Positions 8,912 to 17,848 of a stretch of DNA of 64,000 bases are shown one piece after another (the stretch's first letter is position 1; each line of letters starts with the position of its first letter). The stretch spans positions 62,001 through 126,000 of the forward strand of contig NZ_JADOBI010000002.1 in the NCBI RefSeq assembly GCF_015644585.1, written 5' to 3'. Source of the DNA: Rahnella laticis (GTDB taxonomy: Bacteria > Pseudomonadota > Gammaproteobacteria > Enterobacterales > Enterobacteriaceae). The notes beneath the pieces are model-generated. The model made no database searches. It was not told the origin of the DNA and was given only the letters and a program-made list of their open reading frames with translations. The position numbers and the translations under genes are program-made.

Positions 8912-9293
8912 CCATCAGGATGACTTGCCGCAGGATCTCGACCTGAATTTCGATTTGAGTGACACCCTCGCACCGGCGATGCCTGCTTCCGCTGCCCGGT
9001 CCGGCGGCATGAGTGAATCTGAACTTTTCGAGAAAAAGCGCAAACTTTCACTGTTCAGCCGCATTCCGGTGACGCTGACGCTGGAAGTCGCCTCCGTAAA
9101 TATTTCACTGGCGGACCTGATGGCCGTGAATAACGAGTCCGTTATCGAGCTGGACAAAATGGCCGGTGAACCTCTGGATATCAAAGTGAACGGTATTTTG
9201 TTCGGCAAGGCCGAAGTCGTGGTGCTTAACGATAAATACGGCCTGCGCATTATTGAATTCAACAACAAAGAACTGGGTGAACTGGCGTTATGA
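8904..9293 (+). CDS. lfiN: Lateral flagellar switch protein FliN-like
   Basis: A 129-residue FliN homologue with an acidic N-terminus (DDLPQDLDLNFDLSD) and a C-terminal SpoA domain: IPVTLTLEVASVNISLADLM, then a stretch ending PLDIKVNGILFGKAEVVVL. FliN forms the base of the C ring and docks the export ATPase complex. I chose the ATG at 8904, which overlaps the lfiM stop. The frame is open upstream to 8835, but that part lies inside lfiM and lacks FliN similarity. The stop overlaps the lfiP start (ATGA). Confidence 0.92.
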   Translation: MTDHQDDLPQDLDLNFDLSDTLAPAMPASAARSGGMSESELFEKKRKLSLFSRIPVTLTLEVASVNISLADLMAVNNESVIELDKMAGEPLDIKVNGILFGKAEVVVLNDKYGLRIIEFNNKELGELAL

Positions 9294-10063
9294 ACCCGGT
9301 ACTTTTCTTCCGTTTTTCCCGGAGCGGCGGGCTGATTGCCCTGCTGCTCGGCGGCCTGTTTTTCATGCCCGTGGCGCAGGCCGCCGGTGACGGCCTGACG
9401 CTTTTCAGTACGGCAAATACGGCGACCGGACAGGATTACAACGTCAAAATCGAAATTCTGATCCTCATGACGCTGCTCGGGCTTATCCCGATCATGGTGC
9501 TGATGATGACCAGTTTTACGCGGTTTATCATCGTGCTGGCCGTTATGCGTCAGGCGCTCGGTTTGCAGCAAAGTCCGCCCAATAAAGTCCTTACCGGCAT
9601 CGCGCTGGCGCTAACCATGCTGGTGATGCGCCCCGTCGGGCTGCATATCTACAACGAATCTATCGTGCCTTTTCAGAATGACCAGATCACGCTGAAAGTC
9701 GCGCTGGCCACCGCCACGGTGCCGTTAAAACGTTACATGCTCGCCAATACCAGTACCAAAGCGCTCGAGCAAATCATGACTATCGCCAAAGTCGAAGGCG
9801 CGGCGGAAGATCAGGATCTGACCATCGTGGTGCCCGCTTTTGTGCTCAGCGAGCTGAAAACGGCCTTCCAGATTGGCTTTATGATTTACATCCCGTTTCT
9901 GGTTATCGACCTGATTGTCGCCAGTATTCTGATGGCAATGGGGATGATGATGCTGTCACCACTGATTGTTTCGCTGCCGTTCAAGCTGATGCTGTTCGTG
10001 CTGTGTGACGGCTGGTCGCTGGTGGTCGGTACGCTGACCAGCAGTATTCAGGGGCTGGGATAA
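9290..10063 (+). CDS. lfiP: Lateral flagellar export gate protein FliP-like
   Basis: A 257-residue FliP homologue, core of the FliPQR export gate. A cleavable signal peptide (hydrophobic to LFFMPVAQAAGDG, about residues 15-34) is followed by the first transmembrane helix with MTLLGLIPIMVLMMTSFTRF. The conserved LGLQQSPPNKVL and LSELKTAFQIGFMIYIPFLV stretches are present, then the last two helices. The start overlaps lfiN by 4 bp and the stop overlaps lfiQ by 1 bp. Full length and typical. Confidence 0.96.
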   Translation: MNPVLFFRFSRSGGLIALLLGGLFFMPVAQAAGDGLTLFSTANTATGQDYNVKIEILILMTLLGLIPIMVLMMTSFTRFIIVLAVMRQALGLQQSPPNKVLTGIALALTMLVMRPVGLHIYNESIVPFQNDQITLKVALATATVPLKRYMLANTSTKALEQIMTIAKVEGAAEDQDLTIVVPAFVLSELKTAFQIGFMIYIPFLVIDLIVASILMAMGMMMLSPLIVSLPFKLMLFVLCDGWSLVVGTLTSSIQGLG

Positions 10064-10335
10064 TGATGACTCTCGACGTCGCCGGCGACATTGTGGCGCA
10101 GGGCGTAAAACTGGTGCTGATCATTTCGATGGTCGCGATAGTGCCGAGCCTGGTTGTCGGGCTGATTGTGGCGGTTTTTCAGGCCACCACGCAGATTAAT
10201 GAACAAACGCTGAGCTTCCTCCCACGTCTGGTGACGACCCTGACCGTGCTGATTTTCGCCGGAAAATGGATGCTGACCCAACTGATCGACTTCGCCCAGC
10301 TGATTTTTCAGCAGGCTGCGCATCTGGCCGGCTGA
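10063..10335 (+). CDS. lfiQ: Lateral flagellar export gate protein FliQ-like
   Basis: A 90-residue FliQ homologue with two transmembrane helices. The family stretch LIVAVFQATTQINEQTLSFLP lies between them at about residues 35-55. It forms the outer part of the export gate. Start and stop overlap lfiP and lfiR by single bases (TAATG and TGATG), showing tight translational coupling within the export-gate block. Confidence 0.96.
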   Translation: MMTLDVAGDIVAQGVKLVLIISMVAIVPSLVVGLIVAVFQATTQINEQTLSFLPRLVTTLTVLIFAGKWMLTQLIDFAQLIFQQAAHLAG

Positions 10336-11108
10336 TGGGTATCGACGTCCGCGAGTTATTCGCCCCGCTGCTGGCCGGTTTTCTGCCGTTTGTCCGCATT
10401 CTGGCTTTTCTGCATTTCTGCCCGGTACTGGACCAAAAATCCGTGTCACGCCGCGTGCGCGTGGCGGTGGCACTGGCGCTGACCGCCGTGATCTCGCCAA
10501 TGCTGCACAATGTTGTGGTGCTGACCGCCCTGCTCTCGGTGCAAACATTTCTGCTCGTGGGCGAACAGATCCTGTGGGGATTTATGTTTGGCGCGATCCT
10601 GCAATGGGTTTTCATCGCACTGCAAACCGCCGGGCATATTTTGTCTTTCAACATGGGGCTGGGCATGGCGGTGATGAATGACCCGGGCAACGGCGTCTCG
10701 ACCACGGTGATTGCGCAGATGATTTTTATTTTCTGCGTGCTGATGTTTTTCTCCCTGGACGGGCACCTGCTGCTGGTCACCATTCTCTATAAAGGTTTTA
10801 CTTTCTGGCCGATTGGTCACGCCATCAGCGATCTGACCCTGCGAACCGTAGTCAGCGGCGTGGGCTGGCTGATTTCCGGCGCATTGCTGCTGGCGATGCC
10901 GACCGTATTTATCATGATGATCGTGCAGGGCGTTTTCGGACTGCTGAACCGTGTTTCTCCGGCGCTGAACCTGTTTTCGCTCGGTTTCCCGATCAGCATG
11001 CTGTTCGGGCTGTTTTGTATCGGCCTGCTGGTCAGCAATATGCCTGATCACTATCTGCATCTGACCAATGACGTGCTGGCGCAGTTAGACCGGCTGCGGG
11101 AGGCCTGA
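10335..11108 (+). CDS. lfiR: Lateral flagellar export gate protein FliR-like
   Basis: A 257-residue FliR homologue with six to seven hydrophobic segments, including the conserved FNMGLGMAVMNDPGNG stretch near residues 105-120 and the C-terminal LGFPISMLFGLFCI. It completes the FliPQR gate. The open frame extends upstream to 10266, inside lfiQ. The ATG at 10335, overlapping the lfiQ stop in TGATG, matches the family N-terminus and is preferred. The stop overlaps lfhB by 1 bp. Confidence 0.95.
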   Translation: MGIDVRELFAPLLAGFLPFVRILAFLHFCPVLDQKSVSRRVRVAVALALTAVISPMLHNVVVLTALLSVQTFLLVGEQILWGFMFGAILQWVFIALQTAGHILSFNMGLGMAVMNDPGNGVSTTVIAQMIFIFCVLMFFSLDGHLLLVTILYKGFTFWPIGHAISDLTLRTVVSGVGWLISGALLLAMPTVFIMMIVQGVFGLLNRVSPALNLFSLGFPISMLFGLFCIGLLVSNMPDHYLHLTNDVLAQLDRLREA

Positions 11109-12241
11109 TGGCGGAGAGCAGCGGCGATAAAAGCGAAAAGGCCACGCAGGGCAAGCTGAAAAAAGCGCGCCAGAAAGGCGATATTCCGCGTTCAAAAGAT
11201 GTCACGGTGGCGGTGGGTTTAATCGCGTCTTTCATGACGCTCGGCGCATTTCTGCCTTACTACAAAAGCCTGATTGCCGCGTCGTTTGTTGCGGTCGGGC
11301 AGATGGCTGACCGGCTCAATGACGACGGTGCTCTGCATCAGTTTATGCTCACGCATGTGCTGATCCTCATGAAGTTTATCCTGACGCTGGTGCCAGTGCC
11401 GCTGGCGATGATTCTCGGCAGCCTGATCCCCGGCGGCTGGCAGTTTACGCTGTCAAAACTCAAACCCGACTTCAAGAAAATCAGCCCGCTGAGCGGCATA
11501 AAACGACTGGTTTCGCCCAGCCATTTTACCGACGTGCTGAAGATGATCGCCAAGTGCGCCGTGCTGCTGGCCGTACTTTACAACACGGTGCAGAGCGAAC
11601 TGCCTGACCTGCTTTCCCTGCAAACGCTCTGGCTGCGTCAGGCCGTGAACCACGGTTTGCTGATGTACAAAGACATCATGCTGACGTTCGTGTTAATCAT
11701 CGCGGCTTTCGCGGTGATCGACATTCCGCTGAGCAAGTTCCTGTTCTCCAAAAAGATGCGCATGACCAAGCATGAGGTGAAGGAGGAACATAAAAACAAT
11801 GACGGCAACCCGCAAATCAAGGGGCGGATCCGCCAGTTACAGCGGCAGATGGCCATGGGACAAATCAATGTCACCGTGCCGGATGCCGACGTCATTATTA
11901 CTAACCCGACCCATTTTGCCGTGGCGCTGAAATATGACGCCGACCGCGCCGCAGCGCCTTACATCGTTGCGAAAGGGGTCGACGAAGTCGCGTTGTATAT
12001 CCGCGAAGTGGCGCTTAAAAATCAGGTGGAAATCGTTGAGTTTCCGCCGCTCGCCCGTTCCATTTATCACACCACGCGGGTAAATCAGCAAATTCCCGCA
12101 CCGTTGTATGCAGCCATCGCCCATGTGCTGACTTACGTGATGCAACTGAAATCCTGGCGTGCCGGTCAGGGAGAAAAACCGGCGCTGAACACCCGGATCC
12201 CTATTCCGAAAGAGGTACTGGAAACTCATGGCAAGTCCTGA
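11108..12241 (+). CDS. lfhB: Lateral flagellar export switch FlhB-like
   Basis: A 377-residue FlhB homologue controlling the switch of export specificity from rod/hook to filament subunits. It begins with the family N-terminus (GDKSEKATQGKLKKARQKGD), has four transmembrane helices, and a cytoplasmic domain with the self-cleavage motif NPTH at residues 266-269, so autocleavage should be normal. It overlaps lfhA by 14 bp. Length is typical. Confidence 0.96.
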   Translation: MAESSGDKSEKATQGKLKKARQKGDIPRSKDVTVAVGLIASFMTLGAFLPYYKSLIAASFVAVGQMADRLNDDGALHQFMLTHVLILMKFILTLVPVPLAMILGSLIPGGWQFTLSKLKPDFKKISPLSGIKRLVSPSHFTDVLKMIAKCAVLLAVLYNTVQSELPDLLSLQTLWLRQAVNHGLLMYKDIMLTFVLIIAAFAVIDIPLSKFLFSKKMRMTKHEVKEEHKNNDGNPQIKGRIRQLQRQMAMGQINVTVPDADVIITNPTHFAVALKYDADRAAAPYIVAKGVDEVALYIREVALKNQVEIVEFPPLARSIYHTTRVNQQIPAPLYAAIAHVLTYVMQLKSWRAGQGEKPALNTRIPIPKEVLETHGKS

Positions 12242-14324
12242 CATTAAAGGCATCATCCCGATGCTGAAAAAAGCCAACGTCGGTGTACCGATACTTCTGC
12301 TGAGTATGCTGGCAATGGTCATTTTGCCGCTGTCGCCAATGGTGCTCGATATTCTGTTCACCTTCAATATCGTGCTGGCGGTCATGGTGCTGCTGGTCAG
12401 CGTGAACAGCAAACGGCCGCTGGATTTCGCGCTATTCCCGACCATTTTGCTGATCACCACGCTGATGCGTTTGTGTCTGAACGTCGCGTCAACCCGCGTG
12501 GTGTTGCTCAACGGGCATGAAGGCGCGGGCGCTGCCGGTCAGGTGATTGAAGCCTTCGGCCAGGTGGTGATCGGCGGCAACTTTGTCGTCGGTTTCGTGG
12601 TTTTCGTCATCCTGATGATCATCAACTTTGTGGTGGTGACCAAAGGTGCCGAACGTATTTCGGAAGTGTCAGCACGCTTTACCCTCGACGCCCTGCCCGG
12701 TAAACAGATGGCAATTGACGCCGACCTGAATGCCGGATTGATCAATCAGGAAGAAGCCCGCCAGCGCCGCAAAGACGTCGCGAACGAAGCTGATTTCTAC
12801 GGCGCGATGGACGGGGCATCCAAGTTCGTGCGCGGGGACGCCGTCGCCGGGATCATGATCCTGGTGATTAACGTCATCGGCGGGATTTGCATCGGTATTT
12901 TCAAGCACGGTCTGGACGCCAGTCACGCCTTCGAACTGTATGTGCTGCTGACCATCGGTGACGGTCTGGTTGCGCAGATCCCTTCCCTGCTGCTCGCCAC
13001 CGCAGCGGCGATTATCGTGACGCGCGTCAGTGACGGCGGCGAGATGTCCGATGACATCAAAAAACAGCTGCTGGCAAAACCTGCGACGTTGTATACCGCC
13101 GCCTTCGTGATGTTTATTCTGGCCGTCGTACCGGGCATGCCGCATGTGGTCTTTCTGGTGTTCACCGCCCTGCTGCTGTTCACCGCGTGGCAGCAAAGCA
13201 AGAAGGTAAAACAGGCGACGCCGGTTACTGACATGGCCGCCATTGCCGAAGTGCTGGAAGACCCGGAAGGGCAAGCCGTTTGCTGGCAAAGCATTCCGGT
13301 GATTGAGCCGATTGGCCTCAATCTTGGCTACAAGCTGGTCACACTGGTGGATAAATCTAAAGGCAGCCCCCTGACGCAGCGTATGCGCGGCGTGCGCCAG
13401 GTGGTGTCTGAAACCAGCGGTGTTTTGCTGCCGGAAATCTGCATTCGTGAAAACTTCCGCCTGAAACCGGCGCAGTACGCCATTCACATCAACGGGATCC
13501 GCAGCGCGCTGGGCGAAGTTCACGCCGACCGGCTGATGGCTATTCCTACCGCCGAACAGTACGGCGAAGTCGACGGCGTGATGGATATCGACCCCGCCTG
13601 GGGGCTGGCGGTGGTGTGGATCACGCCGGACCAGAAAGCACGCGCGCTTAATCTGGGTTATCAGGTGGTGGATTGCGCCAGCGTGGTCGCCACGCATGTG
13701 AATAAAATTGCGCGGGAAAGCCTGCCCGAACTGTTCAACTATGACGACATTACGCTGCTCAATGAGCGTCTTTCGCAACTGGCTCCAAAACTGGCAGAAG
13801 ACCTGAACAGCAGCTTGAATTTCAGCCAGCAGCTGCGCATTTACCGAATTCTGCTCACCGAACAGGTGTCGCTGAAAGATATCGTCACCATCGCCACCAC
13901 GCTGGTGGAAAGCGCCGCCGTGACCAAAGATCCGCTGCTTTTGGCCTCTGACGTGCGTTATGCCCTGCGTCGCGCCATCATTGCTTCGATGACGCAGGAC
14001 AAAAAAGCGCTTTCGGCCTTCACGCTGGATAATCAGGTGGAAAATCTGCTGCTCAGCGCGCTGAATCAGGCCCAGCAGGCGGGGAAAGTCAGTCTCGACA
14101 GTTTCCCGGTTGACCCGAATATTCTGACCCAACTGCAAACCAATATGCCGGTGATCCTCGAGACACTGAAAGCGCAGAATCAGTCACCTTGTCTGCTGGT
14201 TGCGCCACAGTTGCGGCCGCTTCTGGCCCGGTACGGGCGTTTGTTTGCAGCCGGTCTGAACGTGCTTTCTTATAACGAAGTGCCGGATGATGTGGATCTG
14301 AAAATTGTCGGGCAGCTCAGCTGA
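12228..14324 (+). CDS. lfhA: Lateral flagellar export gate protein FlhA-like
   Basis: A 698-residue FlhA homologue. Seven to eight transmembrane helices fill residues 15-320. The FHIPEP signature region with SARFTLDALPGKQMAIDADL lies at about 147-166, and the large cytoplasmic domain follows from about 350. FlhA forms the nonameric ring that docks export chaperones. It is the last conserved gene of the rightward operon, and its stop overlaps the start of a 44-codon frame by 1 bp (TGATG). Confidence 0.96.
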   Translation: MASPDIKGIIPMLKKANVGVPILLLSMLAMVILPLSPMVLDILFTFNIVLAVMVLLVSVNSKRPLDFALFPTILLITTLMRLCLNVASTRVVLLNGHEGAGAAGQVIEAFGQVVIGGNFVVGFVVFVILMIINFVVVTKGAERISEVSARFTLDALPGKQMAIDADLNAGLINQEEARQRRKDVANEADFYGAMDGASKFVRGDAVAGIMILVINVIGGICIGIFKHGLDASHAFELYVLLTIGDGLVAQIPSLLLATAAAIIVTRVSDGGEMSDDIKKQLLAKPATLYTAAFVMFILAVVPGMPHVVFLVFTALLLFTAWQQSKKVKQATPVTDMAAIAEVLEDPEGQAVCWQSIPVIEPIGLNLGYKLVTLVDKSKGSPLTQRMRGVRQVVSETSGVLLPEICIRENFRLKPAQYAIHINGIRSALGEVHADRLMAIPTAEQYGEVDGVMDIDPAWGLAVVWITPDQKARALNLGYQVVDCASVVATHVNKIARESLPELFNYDDITLLNERLSQLAPKLAEDLNSSLNFSQQLRIYRILLTEQVSLKDIVTIATTLVESAAVTKDPLLLASDVRYALRRAIIASMTQDKKALSAFTLDNQVENLLLSALNQAQQAGKVSLDSFPVDPNILTQLQTNMPVILETLKAQNQSPCLLVAPQLRPLLARYGRLFAAGLNVLSYNEVPDDVDLKIVGQLS

Positions 14325-14458
14325 TGATCAGCAAAAAGTGGCGGCGTGCCCTCTCCTTACCGGTGGCGGCGCATCTGGCCGTGATAACAGGCGGATTTTT
14401 ACTGAGAGTGGCCGTCGTGCTGGGATTGCTGTGGTGGCCGGGCAGTATGTTGTTCTGA
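14324..14458 (+). CDS. Small hydrophobic protein coupled to lfhA
   Basis: A 44-residue frame starts with an ATG that shares one base with the lfhA stop, the same TGATG arrangement used between the other gate genes. The product has a basic N-terminus (MISKKWRRAL) followed by two short hydrophobic stretches, so it could insert in the membrane. I do not recognise a family. A 9-bp stem-loop covers its last codons. It may be a genuine coupled peptide or a chance frame. Confidence 0.35.
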   Translation: MISKKWRRALSLPVAAHLAVITGGFLLRVAVVLGLLWWPGSMLF

Positions 14459-14466
14459 CTGCCCGG
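14438..14466. terminator. Stem-loop at the end of the lfh operon
   Basis: The 9-bp arms CCGGGCAGT and ACTGCCCGG are separated by 11 nt and sit between convergent transcripts. There is no clear T-run on either side, so termination is plausible but not certain. Confidence 0.45.
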
Positions 14467-14475
14467 CGCTGAAGA

Positions 14476-15507
14476 TTATTTCTGTGAGGGGACGATTTCC
14501 GGAGCATCCGGGAAGTTCAGCCACCAGGTCGAGAGGGATTTTGGAATGGCTGACTTGTCGGCTTCGGTCGTCACGTAACCAATCTTCACTTTACCCGCAG
14601 AAGTTGGTTCGATGCGCAGCGCCCAGATTTGTCCTTCAGCGGTATAACGAATCATCGCCGCTTTGCGGTTCGCCATCCCTTTCACGGTCAGCGTCATGAC
14701 CGTGGCACCCTGATTATCCAGATCGTCACTGTACGTGTAGGTATTGGCCGTTTTGACATACTCGGCGTAATCCTGTCCCACCAGCGCGCGAAATTTCTGA
14801 TCCAGCGCCTCGGTCGGAAAAATGCCCAGCGAAAGTAAGGTTGCCGGAGGACGGGGATCGGTTTCTCCGCGCACATACACGCCGTCGACCGCGATACCTT
14901 CCGGCAGGAAAAGCTTGCAGCCAAAGTCAGTATTGCTGGCAACCTCAAGGGTTCCGTCCGGACGCGGGATCATCAGTAATTTACAACCGCTGGCATCTTT
15001 CAGATCGTCCACCAGACCGACGCCGTAATAAAGTCGCCCTTCTCCGCTGAGCGAGACTTTGTTCACGCCCGCCCACGACGTGGCATTCAGTTCATAGCCC
15101 CAGCGCGATACCCGCGAAACCGTTAGCATGCCGCCGCTGCCGTTGGGCGCGGTTTTATTCCACCATTTGCCTTCCATGCTTTGGTTGCGGTCGACCTGCG
15201 CCAGCGAACTTAACCCCAGTAAATAAGCGCGCTGAATGCAGCTGTCACTGACACAACTGCTGCGTGCACGTTGCCATTCCTGTTGCTGTTTCCAGATACT
15301 TTGCGGGTTTTTCACCACTTCAGTCTGATAAATCCAGTTCAGATTATGATCCAGCCAGCGCAGTTCCGGGCTGCTGCACAGCGTGTTTTCCACCAGCGTG
15401 GCTGCCCGCTGGCAGTTAATCGCCATCGCAGGCAAGGCTAGCCCGGTCAGAGAAAGCAGTAAAAGTATGCGCAGCACGGAGTATAACGAGATATTCTTTG
15501 AGGGCAT
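14476..15507 (-). CDS. Secreted protein with LprI-like N-terminal domain
   Basis: A 343-residue exported protein. From the ATG at 15507 it has a signal peptide with likely cleavage after ALPAMA. An LprI/DUF1311-type domain follows: INCQRAATLVENTLCSSPELRWLD, then CVSDSCIQRAY. Four cysteines suit two disulfides. This domain occurs in lysozyme-inhibitor-like periplasmic proteins. The remaining 230 residues are not recognised. The frame stays open 34 codons further upstream, but that adds a segment before the signal peptide and was rejected. It is convergent with the flagellar operon; function unknown. Confidence 0.65.
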   Translation of the reverse strand: MPSKNISLYSVLRILLLLSLTGLALPAMAINCQRAATLVENTLCSSPELRWLDHNLNWIYQTEVVKNPQSIWKQQQEWQRARSSCVSDSCIQRAYLLGLSSLAQVDRNQSMEGKWWNKTAPNGSGGMLTVSRVSRWGYELNATSWAGVNKVSLSGEGRLYYGVGLVDDLKDASGCKLLMIPRPDGTLEVASNTDFGCKLFLPEGIAVDGVYVRGETDPRPPATLLSLGIFPTEALDQKFRALVGQDYAEYVKTANTYTYSDDLDNQGATVMTLTVKGMANRKAAMIRYTAEGQIWALRIEPTSAGKVKIGYVTTEADKSAIPKSLSTWWLNFPDAPEIVPSQK

Positions 15508-15823
15508 TGTTTGAGCCTGATTGATATGACTGGCGTATGATAAATCAAAACCAAAAAGCGCTTTTGCTGGAATTAAACGTTCTCTTAATACAGAACAAAT
15601 TTCGGGCAAACAGGGCTACTCCTTTAGGGGTATTTTCCGCTATCGGATTATCGTTTGCGTCGGATAAATCCAATATTCACGATAGAAATCTCTGATAATT
15701 CCCCCGCAGGATTAACTTACATTCTGTTCAGGATTAGAATCCGCTTCCGCCGTAAACCGGTTGCTTTTGCTCATTGTCATACCGGTTCGGAATAGCATTC
15801 CCGCAGGGAAGGATGGATCCTTA

Positions 15824-16153
15824 ATGGTTAAAAAAAGTGCATTACTTATTTTCTTGTTTCCCATGATTGCCCTGGCAAATCATTCACATACCCGTGAAGT
15901 CACCGTGGCACAGGCCAAAACACTGCGCGACGATGCACGGGTGATGCTGACAGGAAAAATTATCAGCTACGCCGGAGACGACGACCGCTACTGGTTCCAG
16001 GACAGCACGGGCAAAATCCGCATCGACGTGGACGATGATGACGACGACGATGAACGCAGATTAATCGGCAAAACCGTGCATATTATCGGTGATGTGGATA
16101 AAGATGACGGTCGCGTAGAAATCGATGTCGACCACGTTGTAGTCGGTAATTAA
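15824..16153 (+). CDS. YgiW/YdeI-family periplasmic OB-fold (BOF) stress protein
   Basis: A 109-residue protein with a signal peptide (VKKSALLIFLFPMIALA) and a mature BOF domain: TVAQAKTLRDDARVMLTGKI, then ending GDVDKDDGRVEIDVDHVVV. A run of aspartates near residues 68-76 is unusual but sits in a loop. Relatives such as YgiW help survival under oxidative or antimicrobial-peptide stress. The ATG at 15824 follows AAGGATGGATCC; the longer frame from 15761 would bury the signal peptide. It is monocistronic, with a stem-loop downstream. Confidence 0.85.
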   Translation: MVKKSALLIFLFPMIALANHSHTREVTVAQAKTLRDDARVMLTGKIISYAGDDDRYWFQDSTGKIRIDVDDDDDDDERRLIGKTVHIIGDVDKDDGRVEIDVDHVVVGN

Positions 16154-16187
16154 TTTCCCCCCTTCATCAGTAACCCGCGTATTACCC

Positions 16188-16220
16188 TGACCTTATTGTT
16201 GGGAGATAATAATAAGGTCA
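16188..16220 (+). terminator. Stem-loop downstream of the BOF gene
   Basis: The 10-bp arms TGACCTTATT and AATAAGGTCA are separated by 13 nt and lie 35 bp after the stop codon. No T-run follows, so it is a weak terminator or an mRNA-stabilising hairpin. Confidence 0.4.
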
Positions 16221-16298
16221 CTTATTCCTTACAAACAGTGGCAGAGTTCTCCGCTCAGGCTAAGATTTATTTCAGCTAACGGGAGGAAAACGTTCACT

Positions 16299-16835
16299 AT
16301 GCTCATCGAAACATCGCGGTTATTGCTCCGGCCGGTTGAGGCCAAAGATGTCCATTCCCTTTTCGCGATCTATGGCGACCCGCAGACTCATCAGTTCAAT
16401 CCGCGCGGCCCCTATCCTGACCTTGAATATGCCCGTGAAAAACTGAACGGCTGGCTGCGCGAATGGCCCGATTATGGGTTCGGACACTGGGCTGTTGCGC
16501 TGAATACGCAGCCGGACAACATTATCGGGTTTGGCGGGCTAAGCATTCGTGAAGGCTACGAAAATCACCGGGTGTTTCTCGGTTACCGGTTCGCCACATC
16601 CGCGTGGGGAAAAGGGCTGGCGACCGAATTCGCCAGCGCGGCGCTGAATTCCGGGTTCGAGCATTTTGGGATCCCGCAGATTTCCGCCACCGTGCGTGAA
16701 AATCATCTGGCGTCACAGCGCGTTCTGGAAAAAATCGGTATGCAGAAAGTCGGTTTTCAGGGCGATCCGGTTCACGGTGTCGGCAGTTATATTTTCCGGC
16801 AGACAAACCACCAGACCGGAAGGCGCGGAAATTAA
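16299..16835 (+). CDS. GNAT acetyltransferase, RimJ/RimL type
   Basis: A 178-residue GNAT enzyme of the Acetyltransf_3 kind. It opens MLIETSRLLLRPVEAKDVHSLF, typical of RimJ/RimL relatives. It has the acetyl-CoA loop region SAWGKGLATEFASAAL (RxxGxG-like, about residues 101-116) and VRENHLASQRVLEKIGMQKVG near 130-150. Such enzymes acetylate protein N-termini or small amines; the substrate cannot be read from sequence. A GGGAGGAAAA purine tract precedes the start. It is convergent with the LysR gene that follows. Confidence 0.85.
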   Translation: MLIETSRLLLRPVEAKDVHSLFAIYGDPQTHQFNPRGPYPDLEYAREKLNGWLREWPDYGFGHWAVALNTQPDNIIGFGGLSIREGYENHRVFLGYRFATSAWGKGLATEFASAALNSGFEHFGIPQISATVRENHLASQRVLEKIGMQKVGFQGDPVHGVGSYIFRQTNHQTGRRGN

Positions 16836-16858
16836 CGCCATACCGGCGGCAGGATCCG

Positions 16859-17740
16859 TCACAACGCCGGGAGCGCCATCTCAAGATAAGCCGTGACCGC
16901 ATGACCCGGCTCTGAGACGCGACTGATGATTACCAGGTTCGCCATCATCTCCGGCGCATCAAGACGGCGGTAGAGCAGACCGGGAATATTCACCTGCTGA
17001 ACCGGCGCGGGGATCAGCGCCAGCCCGAGCCCGGCGGCGGCAATCGCCAGCACGCTCAGGGTGCTGCCGGAACGGTGCGCAACGCGGAACTTATCGCCCA
17101 GTTGCTTCGCAAACATGAGATAGACGTGCTCGTGCGTGTCGTGGGCGTCGTACAAAATCAGCGGCTGCTCCGCGAGCATCTCAAGGGTGATGCAGGCGTA
17201 TGCCGCCAGCGGATGATCGTCCGTCAGCGCCACCATAATTTCCCAGCTTCCGGCCTTTTGCACCCGGATGGCAGCGACGGACGTCGTGCTGTTATCCGGC
17301 GTGTAGCCAATATCCAGTTGTCCGGCGAGGATCGCTTCCACCTGTTTTTGCGGCGCGACTTCCTGAATCACAATCTCCGCATCGGGATAAGCTTTATGGA
17401 AACGCCGTAAATCGCTGGTCATTTTACCGCTGAAAATGGCATTGCCCGCGAATCCGACCCTGACGCGCCCGGTTTCCCCGCGCAGGGAGCGCTCAACGGT
17501 CAGCCGGGTATGTTCTACCTGATCCAGCGTACGCTGTGCTTCTGCCCGCAGCAGAATCCCGGCTTCCGTGAGTTCTACGTGGCGGCTGGTGCGGATAAAT
17601 AATGCGCCGCCCAGTTCGGCTTCCAGCGCTTTGATTTGCATACTTAACGCGGGCTGAACAATGTTAAGCCGTTCAGCCGCACGGCCAAAATGCCGTTCTT
17701 CGGCGACGGCCAGAAAGTACCTCAGATGACGCAAATCCAT
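16859..17740 (-). CDS. LysR-family regulator
   Basis: A 293-residue LysR regulator. The winged helix-turn-helix is at residues 1-60 (MDLRHLRYFLAVAEERHFGRA, then LNIVQPALSMQIKALE), followed by a type 2 periplasmic-binding effector domain. The ATG at 17740 has GGAGCG upstream and fits the family N-terminus; the open frame extending to 17908 does not. It is divergent from a SnoaL-like gene, with two inverted repeats between them, suggesting direct control of that neighbour. The aromatic-degradation type of LysR (BenM/CatM-like N-terminus) is a possible relative. Confidence 0.88.
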   Translation of the reverse strand: MDLRHLRYFLAVAEERHFGRAAERLNIVQPALSMQIKALEAELGGALFIRTSRHVELTEAGILLRAEAQRTLDQVEHTRLTVERSLRGETGRVRVGFAGNAIFSGKMTSDLRRFHKAYPDAEIVIQEVAPQKQVEAILAGQLDIGYTPDNSTTSVAAIRVQKAGSWEIMVALTDDHPLAAYACITLEMLAEQPLILYDAHDTHEHVYLMFAKQLGDKFRVAHRSGSTLSVLAIAAAGLGLALIPAPVQQVNIPGLLYRRLDAPEMMANLVIISRVSEPGHAVTAYLEMALPAL

Positions 17741-17749
17741 AATCGCTCC

Positions 17750-17793
17750 ATCAATCATTAAAATTGATTGTTCAGTCAAATCTATATATTTGA
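17750..17793. promoter_or_regulatory. Two inverted repeats, probable LysR operator
   Basis: ATCAAT-N7-ATTGAT (17750-17768) and TCAAAT-N6-ATTTGA (17776-17793) lie between the divergent LysR and SnoaL-like genes. Both match the dyad shape of LysR sites, and two adjacent dyads are typical of recognition plus activation sites. Confidence 0.5.
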
Positions 17794-17848
17794 GTTTAAC
17801 GCCTCTCACGACCAAACTGAACACCGTCAACCTACAGGAGTCACCGAA

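Noticed and set aside
12669-14138. Open frame of 489 codons antisense to lfhA
   Set aside because: Composition (Gln, His, Arg runs) and full containment in a conserved FlhA gene mark it as a shadow frame.
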